Shown: positions 8,837 through 17,275 of the stretch, in pieces
Numbering within the stretch: position 1 is the first letter of the stretch
How the letters are laid out: every line of letters starts with the position of its first letter
Position numbers and translations under genes: made by a program
Notes under the pieces: model-generated
Databases searched by the model: none
Told to the model about the DNA's origin: nothing
Seen by the model: the letters and a program-made list of their open reading frames with translations, nothing else
DNA from: Gammaproteobacteria bacterium
Lineage (GTDB): Bacteria; Pseudomonadota; Gammaproteobacteria; Arenicellales; JAANXG01
Length of the DNA stretch: 41,355 nt
Direction: 5' to 3'
Assembly: GCA_024638505.1 (NCBI GenBank)
Contig: JAHEKE010000001.1
Span: 252,263 to 293,617, forward strand

Positions 8837-9352
8837 TGCCATCCTCCTCCGATTTTACGCTCTAACCATTTGTCAAAATCCCATTCGGCAGGAGCTCGCC
8901 CTTTTATTATTTATGCCGGTCCGAGAGATGGTGTGCGCTAACTTGAACACCAGGCGCCGAACTCATAGCGGCGCTCAATTTCAATGCAACAACTTTACCA
9001 AAACTGGCGCCTTCAGTATTGCCCAATTGGGGCTCCGATTGTCCGATTGCGTCACAACCAGCCCTAAATTCGCCTAATAATGGTCCTACCTAACCTGCCC
9101 TGAAGCCCCAATCAGTATCGTCTTTACATCGTTCTTCGCCCAACAATCTCCACCGAACCAAGTATTGCGAATCGACCCTGCTGGGCGTAGGACACTGAAT
9201 AGACGCAGGTCCAGCACAGCTTAAGTTTGGCGTCCGTCTTAAGATATGCCATCCCGGATCTAAACCATTGCAGCCTCGACTAAGCGCAGTGGAATCGTCT
9301 GCCGTATTTAGAACCATCACTGCAGGCAGGGCGGTGAGGCCTGAATCCGCAT
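8837..9352. other. 516-bp stretch without a recognisable gene
   Basis: This lies between the intrinsic terminator of the binding-protein gene and the small ORF upstream of dppB. Short ORFs exist on both strands, but none has a ribosome-binding site, codon pattern or family that I recognise. The minus-strand sequence just before the small ORF contains TTGACA and TAAAAT hexamers only 13 bp apart, which is too close for a standard sigma-70 promoter. A promoter for the permease genes, a regulatory RNA or a decayed gene could sit here. Confidence 0.5.
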
Positions 9353-9381
9353 AAAAAACCGGGGGGCCTCCCGCCCCCCGG
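9353..9381 (-). terminator. Strong intrinsic terminator after the binding-protein gene
   Basis: Read on the minus strand, a 9-bp perfect GC stem (CCGGGGGGC / GCCCCCCGG, 5-nt loop) is followed directly by six T residues. It begins 35 bp past the stop of the solute-binding protein gene. It would end or strongly reduce transcription before the permease genes and so make binding protein in excess, as is common for such importers. Confidence 0.9.
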
Positions 9382-9416
9382 TATGACGCCGCTAAGTACC
9401 GACTACGCTGATTGCT

Positions 9417-11021
9417 TTATGCAAACCACCAGCGTTCGCCGTTTTTATGGCCATCCAGCTCCCAGTTATTTGCCATCTGTTCCGGTAGACCAATGTCCTT
9501 ACTGGCAGCGTGGGTATAAGCCATAAACACAGGAATAATGGAGCCTCCGTCCTCGTGCACCAGTCGCTGCATTTCGACGTACATCTCGCGCCGCTTTTTA
9601 CTGTCCAGCTCTCCCCGCGCCTGCACCAACAGCTCGTTGAAACGCTTGTTATCCCAATGCGCCTCATTCCAGTCCGCGCCCGCGGAATAAATCTGCGAAA
9701 AAATCCAGTCCTCCGTAGGCCGGCCGCCCCAGTAGCTGGCACACCATGGCTTTTTCAACCAGACGTTTGACCAGTATCCGTCGTTGGCCTCGCGCACGAT
9801 ATCAATGGTAATGCCCGAAGCCTTCGCGCTCTCAGCGAAAAGCTGAGCCGCATCAACGGCTCCCTCGAACGCAGTGTCGGCAACGTGGAAACTGACCTTT
9901 AGATTCGGCATTCCCGCCTTTTTGGCGTGAAACTTGGCCTTTTCCGGATCAAATTCACGCTGCGGCAGCTCCTCCGGGGTGGCCCGGTAGATATTAGCCG
10001 GTCCAACGGGGTTATCATTGCCGACTTCGCCCTGGCCCTTGACGATCTTGTCCAGGATCTCCTGGCGGTTGATCGCGTTCTTCAACGCCAGCCGCACGTC
10101 ATTGTTATCGAAGGGAGCCACATCGGTGAGCATGGGCATGGTGGCATGCTTGTTACCATTGGTGGCGAAAACCTGTATTCCCTCCTGGCGCTTGAGCAGA
10201 TGGACCGTTTTGAGATCCAGGTTTGACATGGAGTGGATGTCGCCGGTACGCACGGCGTTGGTGCGCGCGCCCGCATCGGCAATAAACAGATTCTCTATTG
10301 AGTCAAAAAAGGCGCTGTTTTCCTTGAAGTAATTGGGAAACCGCTTCACCGTGGTGTTGATCCCTGGGTCGAACTTCTCCAGCACATAACCACCGGTGCC
10401 GACGCCGGACTGCCAGTCTATGGTGCCGTCATCGTTAGCCGGGCAGATAACCAGGTGATAGTCGCTGACCAGAAAGGGAAAGTCGGCGTTACCCCCGCTT
10501 AGTGTGAAGACCACAACGTCTTTCCCCTCGGCTTTAACGTCTGTCACCGGAGCCACGATACCTTTGGCGGCGGACTTGGTATCTTCGCCGCGGTGATGGT
10601 TGAAAGATGCCACCACGTCGCTTGCCTCGAGGCTCTTGCCGTTGTGGAACTCCACGCCCGGGCGCAGCTTAAAGCGCCAGGTCAGCGCGTCGGGAGAGGC
10701 CTCCCAGCTCTCAGCCAGCTCGCCGATCAATTCACCATTAGGCGCGATCTCGGTAAGGTTGCTGCGTAATTGACCGTGGCTGACGTTGATCATATATGAG
10801 TCGAGCGTCTGTGCCGGGTCCAGAACGTCGCTGGTTGCCCCCCCGGTCAATCCCTGACGGTAATGCCCGCCTTTTTTTGGCGCCGCGGCCTGCGCCTCTT
10901 CTTGAAATATAATTGACGGCACCGCAGCGGTCAGTCCCAATGCCGCCGCGCGGGACAGAAACTCGCGGCGGGTAATGCGACCCTCTGACAGTTGCCGTTG
11001 AAGATCTTCTAGCTTCTTCAT
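9417..11021 (-). CDS. Tat-exported peptide-type ABC substrate-binding protein (SBP family 5)
   Basis: A 534-residue periplasmic solute-binding protein of the DppA/OppA (SBP_bac_5) family. The N-terminus has a twin-arginine signal (TRREFLSRAAALG, about residues 18-30) followed by a hydrophobic stretch and an AQAAAP cleavage region, so export folded through Tat is likely. Family hallmarks are LTWRFKLRPGVEFHNG near residue 115 and the C-terminal MYVEMQRLVHEDGGSIIPVF. The start is supported by GGAG a few bases before the ATG. It is the first gene of the importer; the terminator and a gap of over 700 bp separate it from dppB. The substrate is probably a peptide or a related small molecule but cannot be named. 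Confidence 0.92.
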   Translation of the reverse strand: MKKLEDLQRQLSEGRITRREFLSRAAALGLTAAVPSIIFQEEAQAAAPKKGGHYRQGLTGGATSDVLDPAQTLDSYMINVSHGQLRSNLTEIAPNGELIGELAESWEASPDALTWRFKLRPGVEFHNGKSLEASDVVASFNHHRGEDTKSAAKGIVAPVTDVKAEGKDVVVFTLSGGNADFPFLVSDYHLVICPANDDGTIDWQSGVGTGGYVLEKFDPGINTTVKRFPNYFKENSAFFDSIENLFIADAGARTNAVRTGDIHSMSNLDLKTVHLLKRQEGIQVFATNGNKHATMPMLTDVAPFDNNDVRLALKNAINRQEILDKIVKGQGEVGNDNPVGPANIYRATPEELPQREFDPEKAKFHAKKAGMPNLKVSFHVADTAFEGAVDAAQLFAESAKASGITIDIVREANDGYWSNVWLKKPWCASYWGGRPTEDWIFSQIYSAGADWNEAHWDNKRFNELLVQARGELDSKKRREMYVEMQRLVHEDGGSIIPVFMAYTHAASKDIGLPEQMANNWELDGHKNGERWWFA

Positions 11022-11163
11022 TTTATCGACTCCTCTGGTTGGTTTCGTATGCGGGCTGTCTCGCCTGGAGGCATGCCCTATTTTACTGCAGCGGATGTGC
11101 TGCGGACTTGGGCCACAATATATCCCCAGCCAAGTTCATGCACAACCGGCTTGAGGCGGAAAT

Positions 11164-12807
11164 TCAGCCGTCTTGGAGGCGGGGATCGATGAGCATCTCG
11201 CCAACCTGATCAGTTTCGATGTATTGGATCCCATTCGACTGGTAGGCCAGAGCTTGATCAGCATTGTCCACCACATACACCGCCCATTGCCACGGCCCAC
11301 TCCAGATTCTTGCGCTTTGTGCCGGAACTCGCTTGGCGTAAACAAAAATAAAATCCGGTGCGAGCGCGCGAGCGCGGGCTTCCGTCCGCTCGCTCCATTC
11401 CGGTAGAACCCAGCCAATCCTGGCGCCGTGTGCGGAACGCGCGTATTCAATGGCTGCATCGTGGAAAGAAATGACCACGCAGCGGTGACTGATAGGGCCG
11501 ATAATCGCCATCACCTGATCGACAACGGACTCAATCCCAAAGTAGTCGATGCTTTCCGGTTTGATTTCCACAAAGCTCTGCACCTGCGGCCACTGTTCGA
11601 TGAATGAAGCAAACTCATGCAGCGCCGCGACGGGAGTCCCGCGGTACGCATCACCGAAGCGTTGTGGAAAATAAGCCTCAAGCTGCTTGATTTCGGACAG
11701 GGTTAAATCGAACAAAGCCCCTGAAATTCCGGACATTCTCAAGGTGTCCGCGTCATGGTAAACAATCGGAACTTTGTCTTTAGTCAACTGCACATCCAGC
11801 TCAATGTAGTGAGCTCCGGCGGCTATCGCTCGCTCAAATCCAAGCAGCGTGTTCTCCGGGTACTTTGCGGGGTAGCCGCGATGCGCAACGATGGTCGGAC
11901 TTCGCTTCCTGTGCGCGCCACTCCACCAATCCGCAACAAGCCTACCGACCATTGGATTGACCAGATAGCCGTAGGACCGGTGCACGTTCAATCCGCTGTC
12001 GTTACGAAACCAGTTGTATACATCCCCGCAATGGTCTCGTATTGATTTGACGGCACCCTGCGCCACCATTGGAGCGAAATGGTCCCGCATGGTTTGGTCT
12101 AGAGAAATCAAATCTCCCACCGCTGATACATTCTCCCAGCGCGCAATGCCGGCGGGATAGGTTTTAGTGCGTTCCTCCTGCCCAAGTAACCGCTTCTGCA
12201 CATAGCGCATACCGAGGGGACTGCCGAGAGTCAGAAACAGTTCCACTTGACACGGTCGTTTATCCACATGCGTCAACTGCCACAGTGCTTCGTAGGCAAT
12301 GACCGCCCCCATACTGTGCCCGATTAAGAGTACCCGCTCGCTGCTGCCGGTGGCCTGGCAAATCAATTGTTTGACGATATGGCGAATAGCGTTCGCCACA
12401 TTGTCCCGATTGTCGAAGTAGGGGGCGGTGTCGTAGATCATCTCTTTGACTCTCGGGTCGGGCAGCCACTTTATTAAGCCGTGAAAACGGTCGCCCGCAG
12501 CATACATGAGCTTGATCAGGGTTTTACGCCACGAGGCGGCCTCCCTGCGCTCCGCTGCGGTTGGGCCGTCACTTTGTATAAGCCTGTTTATCCACGGAAT
12601 ATCGCTATCCAGCAAGCCATGTCGTCGGTAAAACAAGTGGTTCCACGGGGCCAGGAAAAAAGTCTCCGGCCGGTCCTGCATCTCCGCCGCAACCGCGGGC
12701 TGAACGCGCTCGACGCCGCGCAAGAGGCTGCGCCAGAGGAAGCGTCGGTGTAAATCCGGCTCGGGTTTGAGGTTTTTACCGGGAACGAAAATGATGCGGC
12801 TCCCCAT
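11164..12807 (-). CDS. Fusion of an alpha/beta-hydrolase (lipase-like) and a glycerophosphodiester phosphodiesterase
   Basis: A 547-residue two-domain protein. Residues about 1-290 form an alpha/beta-hydrolase with a lipase-type nucleophile elbow GHSMG at 163-167 (Ser165) followed by a FLTLGSPLG segment. Residues about 305-545 form a GDPD domain: AHRG with His309-Arg310, PENT at 317-320, ELD with Glu335 and Asp337, YHD with His351, and VEIKPE with Glu414. All the usual GDPD metal and acid/base residues are present. GDPDs cleave glycerophosphodiesters to glycerol-3-phosphate and an alcohol. A lipase that removes acyl chains and a GDPD that cleaves the remaining head group would be successive steps of phospholipid breakdown in one chain; that combined role is inferred. 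There is no signal peptide, so it is probably cytoplasmic. The gene stands alone on the minus strand, 142 bp upstream of the binding-protein gene. Confidence 0.88.
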   Translation of the reverse strand: MGSRIIFVPGKNLKPEPDLHRRFLWRSLLRGVERVQPAVAAEMQDRPETFFLAPWNHLFYRRHGLLDSDIPWINRLIQSDGPTAAERREAASWRKTLIKLMYAAGDRFHGLIKWLPDPRVKEMIYDTAPYFDNRDNVANAIRHIVKQLICQATGSSERVLLIGHSMGAVIAYEALWQLTHVDKRPCQVELFLTLGSPLGMRYVQKRLLGQEERTKTYPAGIARWENVSAVGDLISLDQTMRDHFAPMVAQGAVKSIRDHCGDVYNWFRNDSGLNVHRSYGYLVNPMVGRLVADWWSGAHRKRSPTIVAHRGYPAKYPENTLLGFERAIAAGAHYIELDVQLTKDKVPIVYHDADTLRMSGISGALFDLTLSEIKQLEAYFPQRFGDAYRGTPVAALHEFASFIEQWPQVQSFVEIKPESIDYFGIESVVDQVMAIIGPISHRCVVISFHDAAIEYARSAHGARIGWVLPEWSERTEARARALAPDFIFVYAKRVPAQSARIWSGPWQWAVYVVDNADQALAYQSNGIQYIETDQVGEMLIDPRLQDG

Positions 12808-13033
12808 GTCATGCTCGCGCGCGCTTTTTACGCTTCTTAAAAGTATCGGGAGAATCCTCGTCGCTGCTCATTATCCTAACGAAACAATGGTTGTTAATGG
12901 ATTTTCTTAGCGGCATCTGGCTCTTTTTACTAGACGGCAGGGGAAAAGTCTCCCCTCCGTTAATCGGCCTAGGATAACCGCGTTACCCTGATTACTGGCG
13001 AGTGGAAATGCCGCCCCAGCCGACAAGCTGAAC

Positions 13034-14620
13034 TTAAAGTGATGGCTTCGGCACAAGCTCGTAGATAGCCAGTTTTTCCATACCCTCACGAAATGGATAA
13101 GCCACCGGCGGCAGCACGTTGAACGTTTTGCTTAGGGCGTCGACGTAGTCTTCGAACGCCGGTTGTGGAAAGCTGACAACGGGATGCTGATAAGCCATCA
13201 ACAGCAGCCGACCGTGGGGCTTCTCTACTCTGTCCGGATCCGGGGCCCAGCTTAAGCTTCTAGGCGCCAACCGCAGCAGGTAGTAACGCAACCTGGCGGC
13301 AGAGCCCGCCCAATGATTGAAGTCCGGAACCGCCCGATCACTGGCGCTGCCGCCCCAGTCGCCAAAGACAATCCAGTGTTCGCCCGGCGCTGCCGCTGCC
13401 GAAAGGTCCTGCAACACCCGGCGGTTATCGGCATCAGCCAGTTCCTTGTAAGGCTTAACGATGTCGCGAACCAGCCCGGCCAGGATGAAAACGATAAAAG
13501 CGGCGACGACAACCAGGCCTCGTCTTTCCATAGCCCGGTTTGGGCGCAGGCGCAGCAGTGCCGCTAATCCCGTTCCAGCAAGTAAGCAGATAGCGGGGGC
13601 GACGTGCTGTGCCACGCGAGCGCTGCCGCCGTAAGGATAGGCATGCAAGCTGGCCGCAATAAACATGAGCGGAAACGGACTGAGCAAAATCAGCGCCTTT
13701 ACTGCGCTCTGCCTACATAACAGCCACGCGCCGAGACAGAACAAGGTAAAAGTTAAAATGCTGCCGCCATTGTCGCCACCGTTCGGATAAGCAAACATTT
13801 TTCCGAGGTGCACGTGAATAAACCATGAACCGAATTTCGCCGGCTCCGACCAGGGCGGAAAGGTGGACGACCACAATTCCAGGTTAAGCAGAATATCCTC
13901 TCCGACCGCACGCTGCGCCTGGCCAACGGTCATATACATTAGCGTGAAACTCAGCGCGGTGATCAAGCCAGCCACCATCACCGGTCGAAGAAGATCTGCG
14001 CGCTTCCGGATCAGGGCATACAAAATTAAGGTAAAGCACGTCCCGGCAGAGATAAAGATCGATGGATAGCTGGCCCAGGCCCCCAGCGCGCAAGCTGAAG
14101 CCCACCAGGCAAAATTGCGCTTGTTCGGATTAATGAAGAAGTTCCAGGCAGCGAGAGTCAGAAAAAGACTGACCAGCAAATCCAGGCTGTATGGCTTGAC
14201 CTCCGCCGCGTGTCGAACCGGGTAGTAGGAGGCGCAGAATATCGCCAGGGATAAAATCCCGGTTTTAATCGGCTGCAGCTTGTACGCCAGTTGCGCGAAA
14301 AGAAAAACGCTGGCGAAACCGGCGAGGTATGACAAAAACCGCAGCGCCAGCTCGGAGTGCCCCGCTACCTGACTTACCAGCCAGGTCCCCCATAAATAGC
14401 CCAAAGGGACAATCTGGTAGTGCTCCAAGCCTTCAGTCAGCCCCCAGAAATCCCGCAGCATGAAATTATTGGCAACAAAGGCCTCATCGCCAAACAGCGG
14501 GAAATTCAGCAGATAGCGAACGCTGCGCCACAATAGGTTCATGGAAAGTAGGATTACCGCCAGCCAGAGTACCTGCTTGCCGTTTTCCGTCTTGGCCAAC
14601 TCCGCGATTCGGGTATACAT
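13034..14620 (-). CDS. GT39/ArnT-like integral membrane glycosyltransferase
   Basis: A polytopic inner-membrane protein of 528 residues from the ATG at 14620. A longer reading from a TTG at 14650 is possible but would leave only one base before the neighbouring divergent gene. The first periplasmic loop carries the acidic GDEAF motif (residues 44-48), typical of GT-C enzymes of the dolichyl-phosphate-mannose/ArnT type, which take sugars from polyprenyl-phosphate donors. About ten further hydrophobic helices follow, and then a soluble C-terminal domain (about residues 390-528). The acceptor may be lipid A, another envelope lipid or a protein; the sequence does not tell. It is divergent from srkA and on the same strand as the lipase-GDPD fusion, 226 bp upstream of it. 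Confidence 0.8.
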   Translation of the reverse strand: MYTRIAELAKTENGKQVLWLAVILLSMNLLWRSVRYLLNFPLFGDEAFVANNFMLRDFWGLTEGLEHYQIVPLGYLWGTWLVSQVAGHSELALRFLSYLAGFASVFLFAQLAYKLQPIKTGILSLAIFCASYYPVRHAAEVKPYSLDLLVSLFLTLAAWNFFINPNKRNFAWWASACALGAWASYPSIFISAGTCFTLILYALIRKRADLLRPVMVAGLITALSFTLMYMTVGQAQRAVGEDILLNLELWSSTFPPWSEPAKFGSWFIHVHLGKMFAYPNGGDNGGSILTFTLFCLGAWLLCRQSAVKALILLSPFPLMFIAASLHAYPYGGSARVAQHVAPAICLLAGTGLAALLRLRPNRAMERRGLVVVAAFIVFILAGLVRDIVKPYKELADADNRRVLQDLSAAAAPGEHWIVFGDWGGSASDRAVPDFNHWAGSAARLRYYLLRLAPRSLSWAPDPDRVEKPHGRLLLMAYQHPVVSFPQPAFEDYVDALSKTFNVLPPVAYPFREGMEKLAIYELVPKPSL

Positions 14621-14651
14621 TGCGGGAAATAAACTAAAGAATTGGTTCAAT

Positions 14652-15644
14652 TTGAATAATAGCCAAAATGAGGCCTATCAAGCACTGGGGCCTGAGCAAA
14701 TCCTGGATGCCGTGGAAAGTCTGGGCTATCGCTGTGATGGTCGTCTGCTGGCCCTGAACAGCTACGAAAACCGGGTTTACCGCGTGGGGATCGATGCAGG
14801 GGAAAGCGTGGTGGCAAAGTTCTACCGTCCGCGACGATGGTCGGATGACGCAATTCTTGAGGAGCATGCTTTTGCCTATGCGCTGGAAGATGCTGAAATT
14901 CCGGTCGTGGCACCCATTGTGAATGAACGCGGGGAGAGCTTGTTCAAACACGGCCCTTACCGTCTCGCCCTCTTTCCGCTGCGCGGCGGACGCGCAGTGG
15001 AACTGGATAATCCGGAACACTTGGAACAGATGGGACAGTTCATCGGCAGAATTCACCTGATCGGGGCAACGCAGGCATTTCAACACCGCCCAACGCTAGA
15101 CATCGATTCGTTTGGTCAGAAGTCATACCAGTTTCTGATGGAAAGCGGTTTTATCCCGCACCCGCTCGAAGCCGCGTACCGATCGCTGGCGGAGGACCTG
15201 CTGCTTCGAGTGCAGTATTGCTATGACCGGGCAGGACGCGTGACCTACATTCGCGTACACGGTGATTTCCATAGCGGAAACGTGTTATGGACCGGGGGCG
15301 GGCCGCACATCGTCGATCTCGATGATGCGCGTAACGCGCCAGCGGCTCAGGATCTGTGGATGTTGCTGAGCGGCTCGCACGACGAGCAGTCTGCCGGCCT
15401 GATCCGGGTGCTTGAGGGTTATCGCAGGTTTTATGACTTCAACCCGCTGGAGCTCAATTTGTTCGAGGCATTGCGTACGCTGCGCCTGATGTATTACTAC
15501 GCCTGGATCGCACGGCGCTGGGCGGACCCGGCCTTTCCTCGGGCCTTTCCCTGGTTCAACACAAACAAATGCTGGGAAGAACATATCTTGAGTTTGCGCG
15601 AGCAGGCCGCTGCTATGGAAGAAGAGCTGTTAGACTGGCGCTGA
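14652..15644 (+). CDS. srkA: Stress response serine/threonine kinase SrkA (YihE/RdoA)
   Basis: Very close in pattern to E. coli SrkA: LNSYENRVY, VVAKFYRPRRWSDDAILEEH, HGDFHSGN (residues 203-210, catalytic Asp205 and Asn210), VDLDDARN (metal-binding Asp) and RRWADPAFPRAFPWFN near the end. It is a cytoplasmic APH-fold protein kinase that protects cells during envelope or oxidative stress. No ATG fits the family's N-terminus. The best start by alignment with E. coli is TTG at 14652 (330 residues against 328). An in-frame ATG at 14541 would add 37 residues, overlap the divergent glycosyltransferase start and match nothing known, so I consider it less likely. Confidence 0.9.
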   Translation: MNNSQNEAYQALGPEQILDAVESLGYRCDGRLLALNSYENRVYRVGIDAGESVVAKFYRPRRWSDDAILEEHAFAYALEDAEIPVVAPIVNERGESLFKHGPYRLALFPLRGGRAVELDNPEHLEQMGQFIGRIHLIGATQAFQHRPTLDIDSFGQKSYQFLMESGFIPHPLEAAYRSLAEDLLLRVQYCYDRAGRVTYIRVHGDFHSGNVLWTGGGPHIVDLDDARNAPAAQDLWMLLSGSHDEQSAGLIRVLEGYRRFYDFNPLELNLFEALRTLRLMYYYAWIARRWADPAFPRAFPWFNTNKCWEEHILSLREQAAAMEEELLDWR

Positions 15645-15738
15645 GGCTTAAAATGACGGTGAGCGGTTGGAAACTTAGCCAGCCGTGCCTCGCATCACCT
15701 CGTGACTTTGATACCTATTCGCCGGATTTTCCATTACC

Positions 15739-17199
15739 ATGCCGCTTTTGATGAATTGCTCTAGGTCACAGATAACGGCGATAGGGTCCAGTATCATTCT
15801 GCTCGCCGTGTTTGCGATCAACGTATGGCTGCTGCTGTTCACCCAGATCCCAACGGCTGTAATGGCTCTCGTATTACTGGCCGAGCTGTTTTTGCTGCTG
15901 TGCGTGATATGGGTCGCTTACGCGCTTTTGCAATTACGCTTGTTTCAGCCCATGCATCTGCTGCAAGACCAGTTCAAACTGCTGACCCATGGTGATGCGG
16001 ATCATCAGTTCGATCTCCCACCCCAGCACTACTTGGGAGATCTGCCAGATATTGCGCAAGACTTGGGTCAAGCGCTGGTGCGAGAGCGGCATCAAACCGC
16101 GCTCGCCATAGACGCCGCAACCGCAAACATTGATCGCAGAAAGGCACGCTTGGAAGCAATTCTGCATGACTTGACGGAAGGCGTTATTGTTTGCTCGCCA
16201 GACCACCAGATCGTGCTGTTCAACCAGGCGGCGAGTTTCCTGTTGAAGCAGGCCGGTACGTTGAGCCTGCATCGCAATATCGGTTCGTTCTTCGACAGCG
16301 GGCTGATCGAGGAGAAGTTTGATGACTTGCTGACCCTGTACCAGACGAATGCGGAGCGACAGATAAGCGAATTTGACTGCCTGGTGCAAGGGTCAGAGGC
16401 CATACGACTGCGCATAAACCTCATCGTTGAATCTGACCGCTCATGCAATGGCTACGTGCTCACTCTGTCCAGCCCTGCTGACGCCATCGATCTTCTGGGT
16501 CGTTACCATCAGAGCGTTCTGGCCGACCGCCCGGAGTTCTACGATTTTTCGCTGTTTGACCGTGACGCGGCCTTGGCTCAGCCCGACCGCCCGCTGCGCG
16601 ATCTGATTTTTGTGGTGTTTGATACTGAGACTACCGGGCTCCGCCCCTCCAAGGGAGATGAAATCGTGCAGATCTCTGGCGTGCGCATCGTCAACGGCAA
16701 GATACTTGAGCACGAAGAGTTCGACAGCCTGGTCAACCCGGGGTTTACCATTCCTAAGTCCTCTATTCGCTTTCACGGTATTACCGACGATATGGTTGTT
16801 GCCGCCCCGCCAGCGGCGGATGTGCTGCGACAATTCCGCGATTTCTCCGATAACGCCGTACTGGTGGCGCACAACGCTGCTTTCGATATGAAGTTCTTAA
16901 AGATGAAGGAGAGAGATAGCGGCGTTATCTTTGACCATCCCGTGCTGGATACACTGCTGCTCTCATTTGTCCTGCAGCCTAATCACAGCGCTCACACTCT
17001 GGACGCAATTGCTGCTCGTTTCGGTGTTCAGATTCCGCTAGGTGCGCGGCATACGGCTTTGGGGGATGCGCGCTCTACGGCGGAGATATTCGTTCGTATG
17101 CTGGAGGCTTTGCCGCATCACGGCATTACCACGCTGAATGAAGCCTTGCAGGCTTCCAATCAAGTATTTGAAATCAGAAAATTGCAGAAGCAATTCTGA
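15739..17199 (+). CDS. Membrane-anchored PAS-like protein with a C-terminal DEDDh 3'-5' exonuclease domain
   Basis: 486 residues. Two hydrophobic helices at about 13-36 and 40-65 anchor it in the membrane. A short linker and a PAS-like sensory domain (about 135-245, LEAILHDLTEGVIVCSPDHQ) follow. The C-terminal half (288-455) is a DnaQ/PolC-epsilon-type exonuclease with the full DEDDh set: Asp295 and Glu297 in FDTETTG, Asp383 in HNAAFD, His438 and Asp443 in RHTALGDA. Such proteins are often annotated as DNA polymerase III epsilon, but the membrane anchor and sensor argue for a signalling or stress-linked nuclease acting at the membrane. It is convergent with a CBS-DUF294 gene, an arrangement I recall from other gammaproteobacteria. 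Confidence 0.88.
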   Translation: MPLLMNCSRSQITAIGSSIILLAVFAINVWLLLFTQIPTAVMALVLLAELFLLLCVIWVAYALLQLRLFQPMHLLQDQFKLLTHGDADHQFDLPPQHYLGDLPDIAQDLGQALVRERHQTALAIDAATANIDRRKARLEAILHDLTEGVIVCSPDHQIVLFNQAASFLLKQAGTLSLHRNIGSFFDSGLIEEKFDDLLTLYQTNAERQISEFDCLVQGSEAIRLRINLIVESDRSCNGYVLTLSSPADAIDLLGRYHQSVLADRPEFYDFSLFDRDAALAQPDRPLRDLIFVVFDTETTGLRPSKGDEIVQISGVRIVNGKILEHEEFDSLVNPGFTIPKSSIRFHGITDDMVVAAPPAADVLRQFRDFSDNAVLVAHNAAFDMKFLKMKERDSGVIFDHPVLDTLLLSFVLQPNHSAHTLDAIAARFGVQIPLGARHTALGDARSTAEIFVRMLEALPHHGITTLNEALQASNQVFEIRKLQKQF

Positions 17200-17275
17200 T
17201 TCTGGAAACTCATCAGGGTGATGCCCGCCGGGCGCAGGCGCTTGAAAATGTTTATCCGCTAATAAGTGAGTCTAT

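Noticed and set aside
8751-9077. Plus-strand ORF of 108 codons in the dppB upstream gap
   Set aside because: No ribosome-binding site or recognisable family; its 5' part is antisense to the small ORF with the strong ribosome-binding site, and its composition looks like chance.
9090-9320. Minus-strand ORF of 76 codons
   Set aside because: No similarity, no ribosome-binding site seen, and it lies between the terminator and the permease leader with no coding pattern.
12939-12956. Hairpin AGGGGA...TCCCCT as a terminator
   Set aside because: Only a 6-bp stem and no T-run directly after it on either strand.
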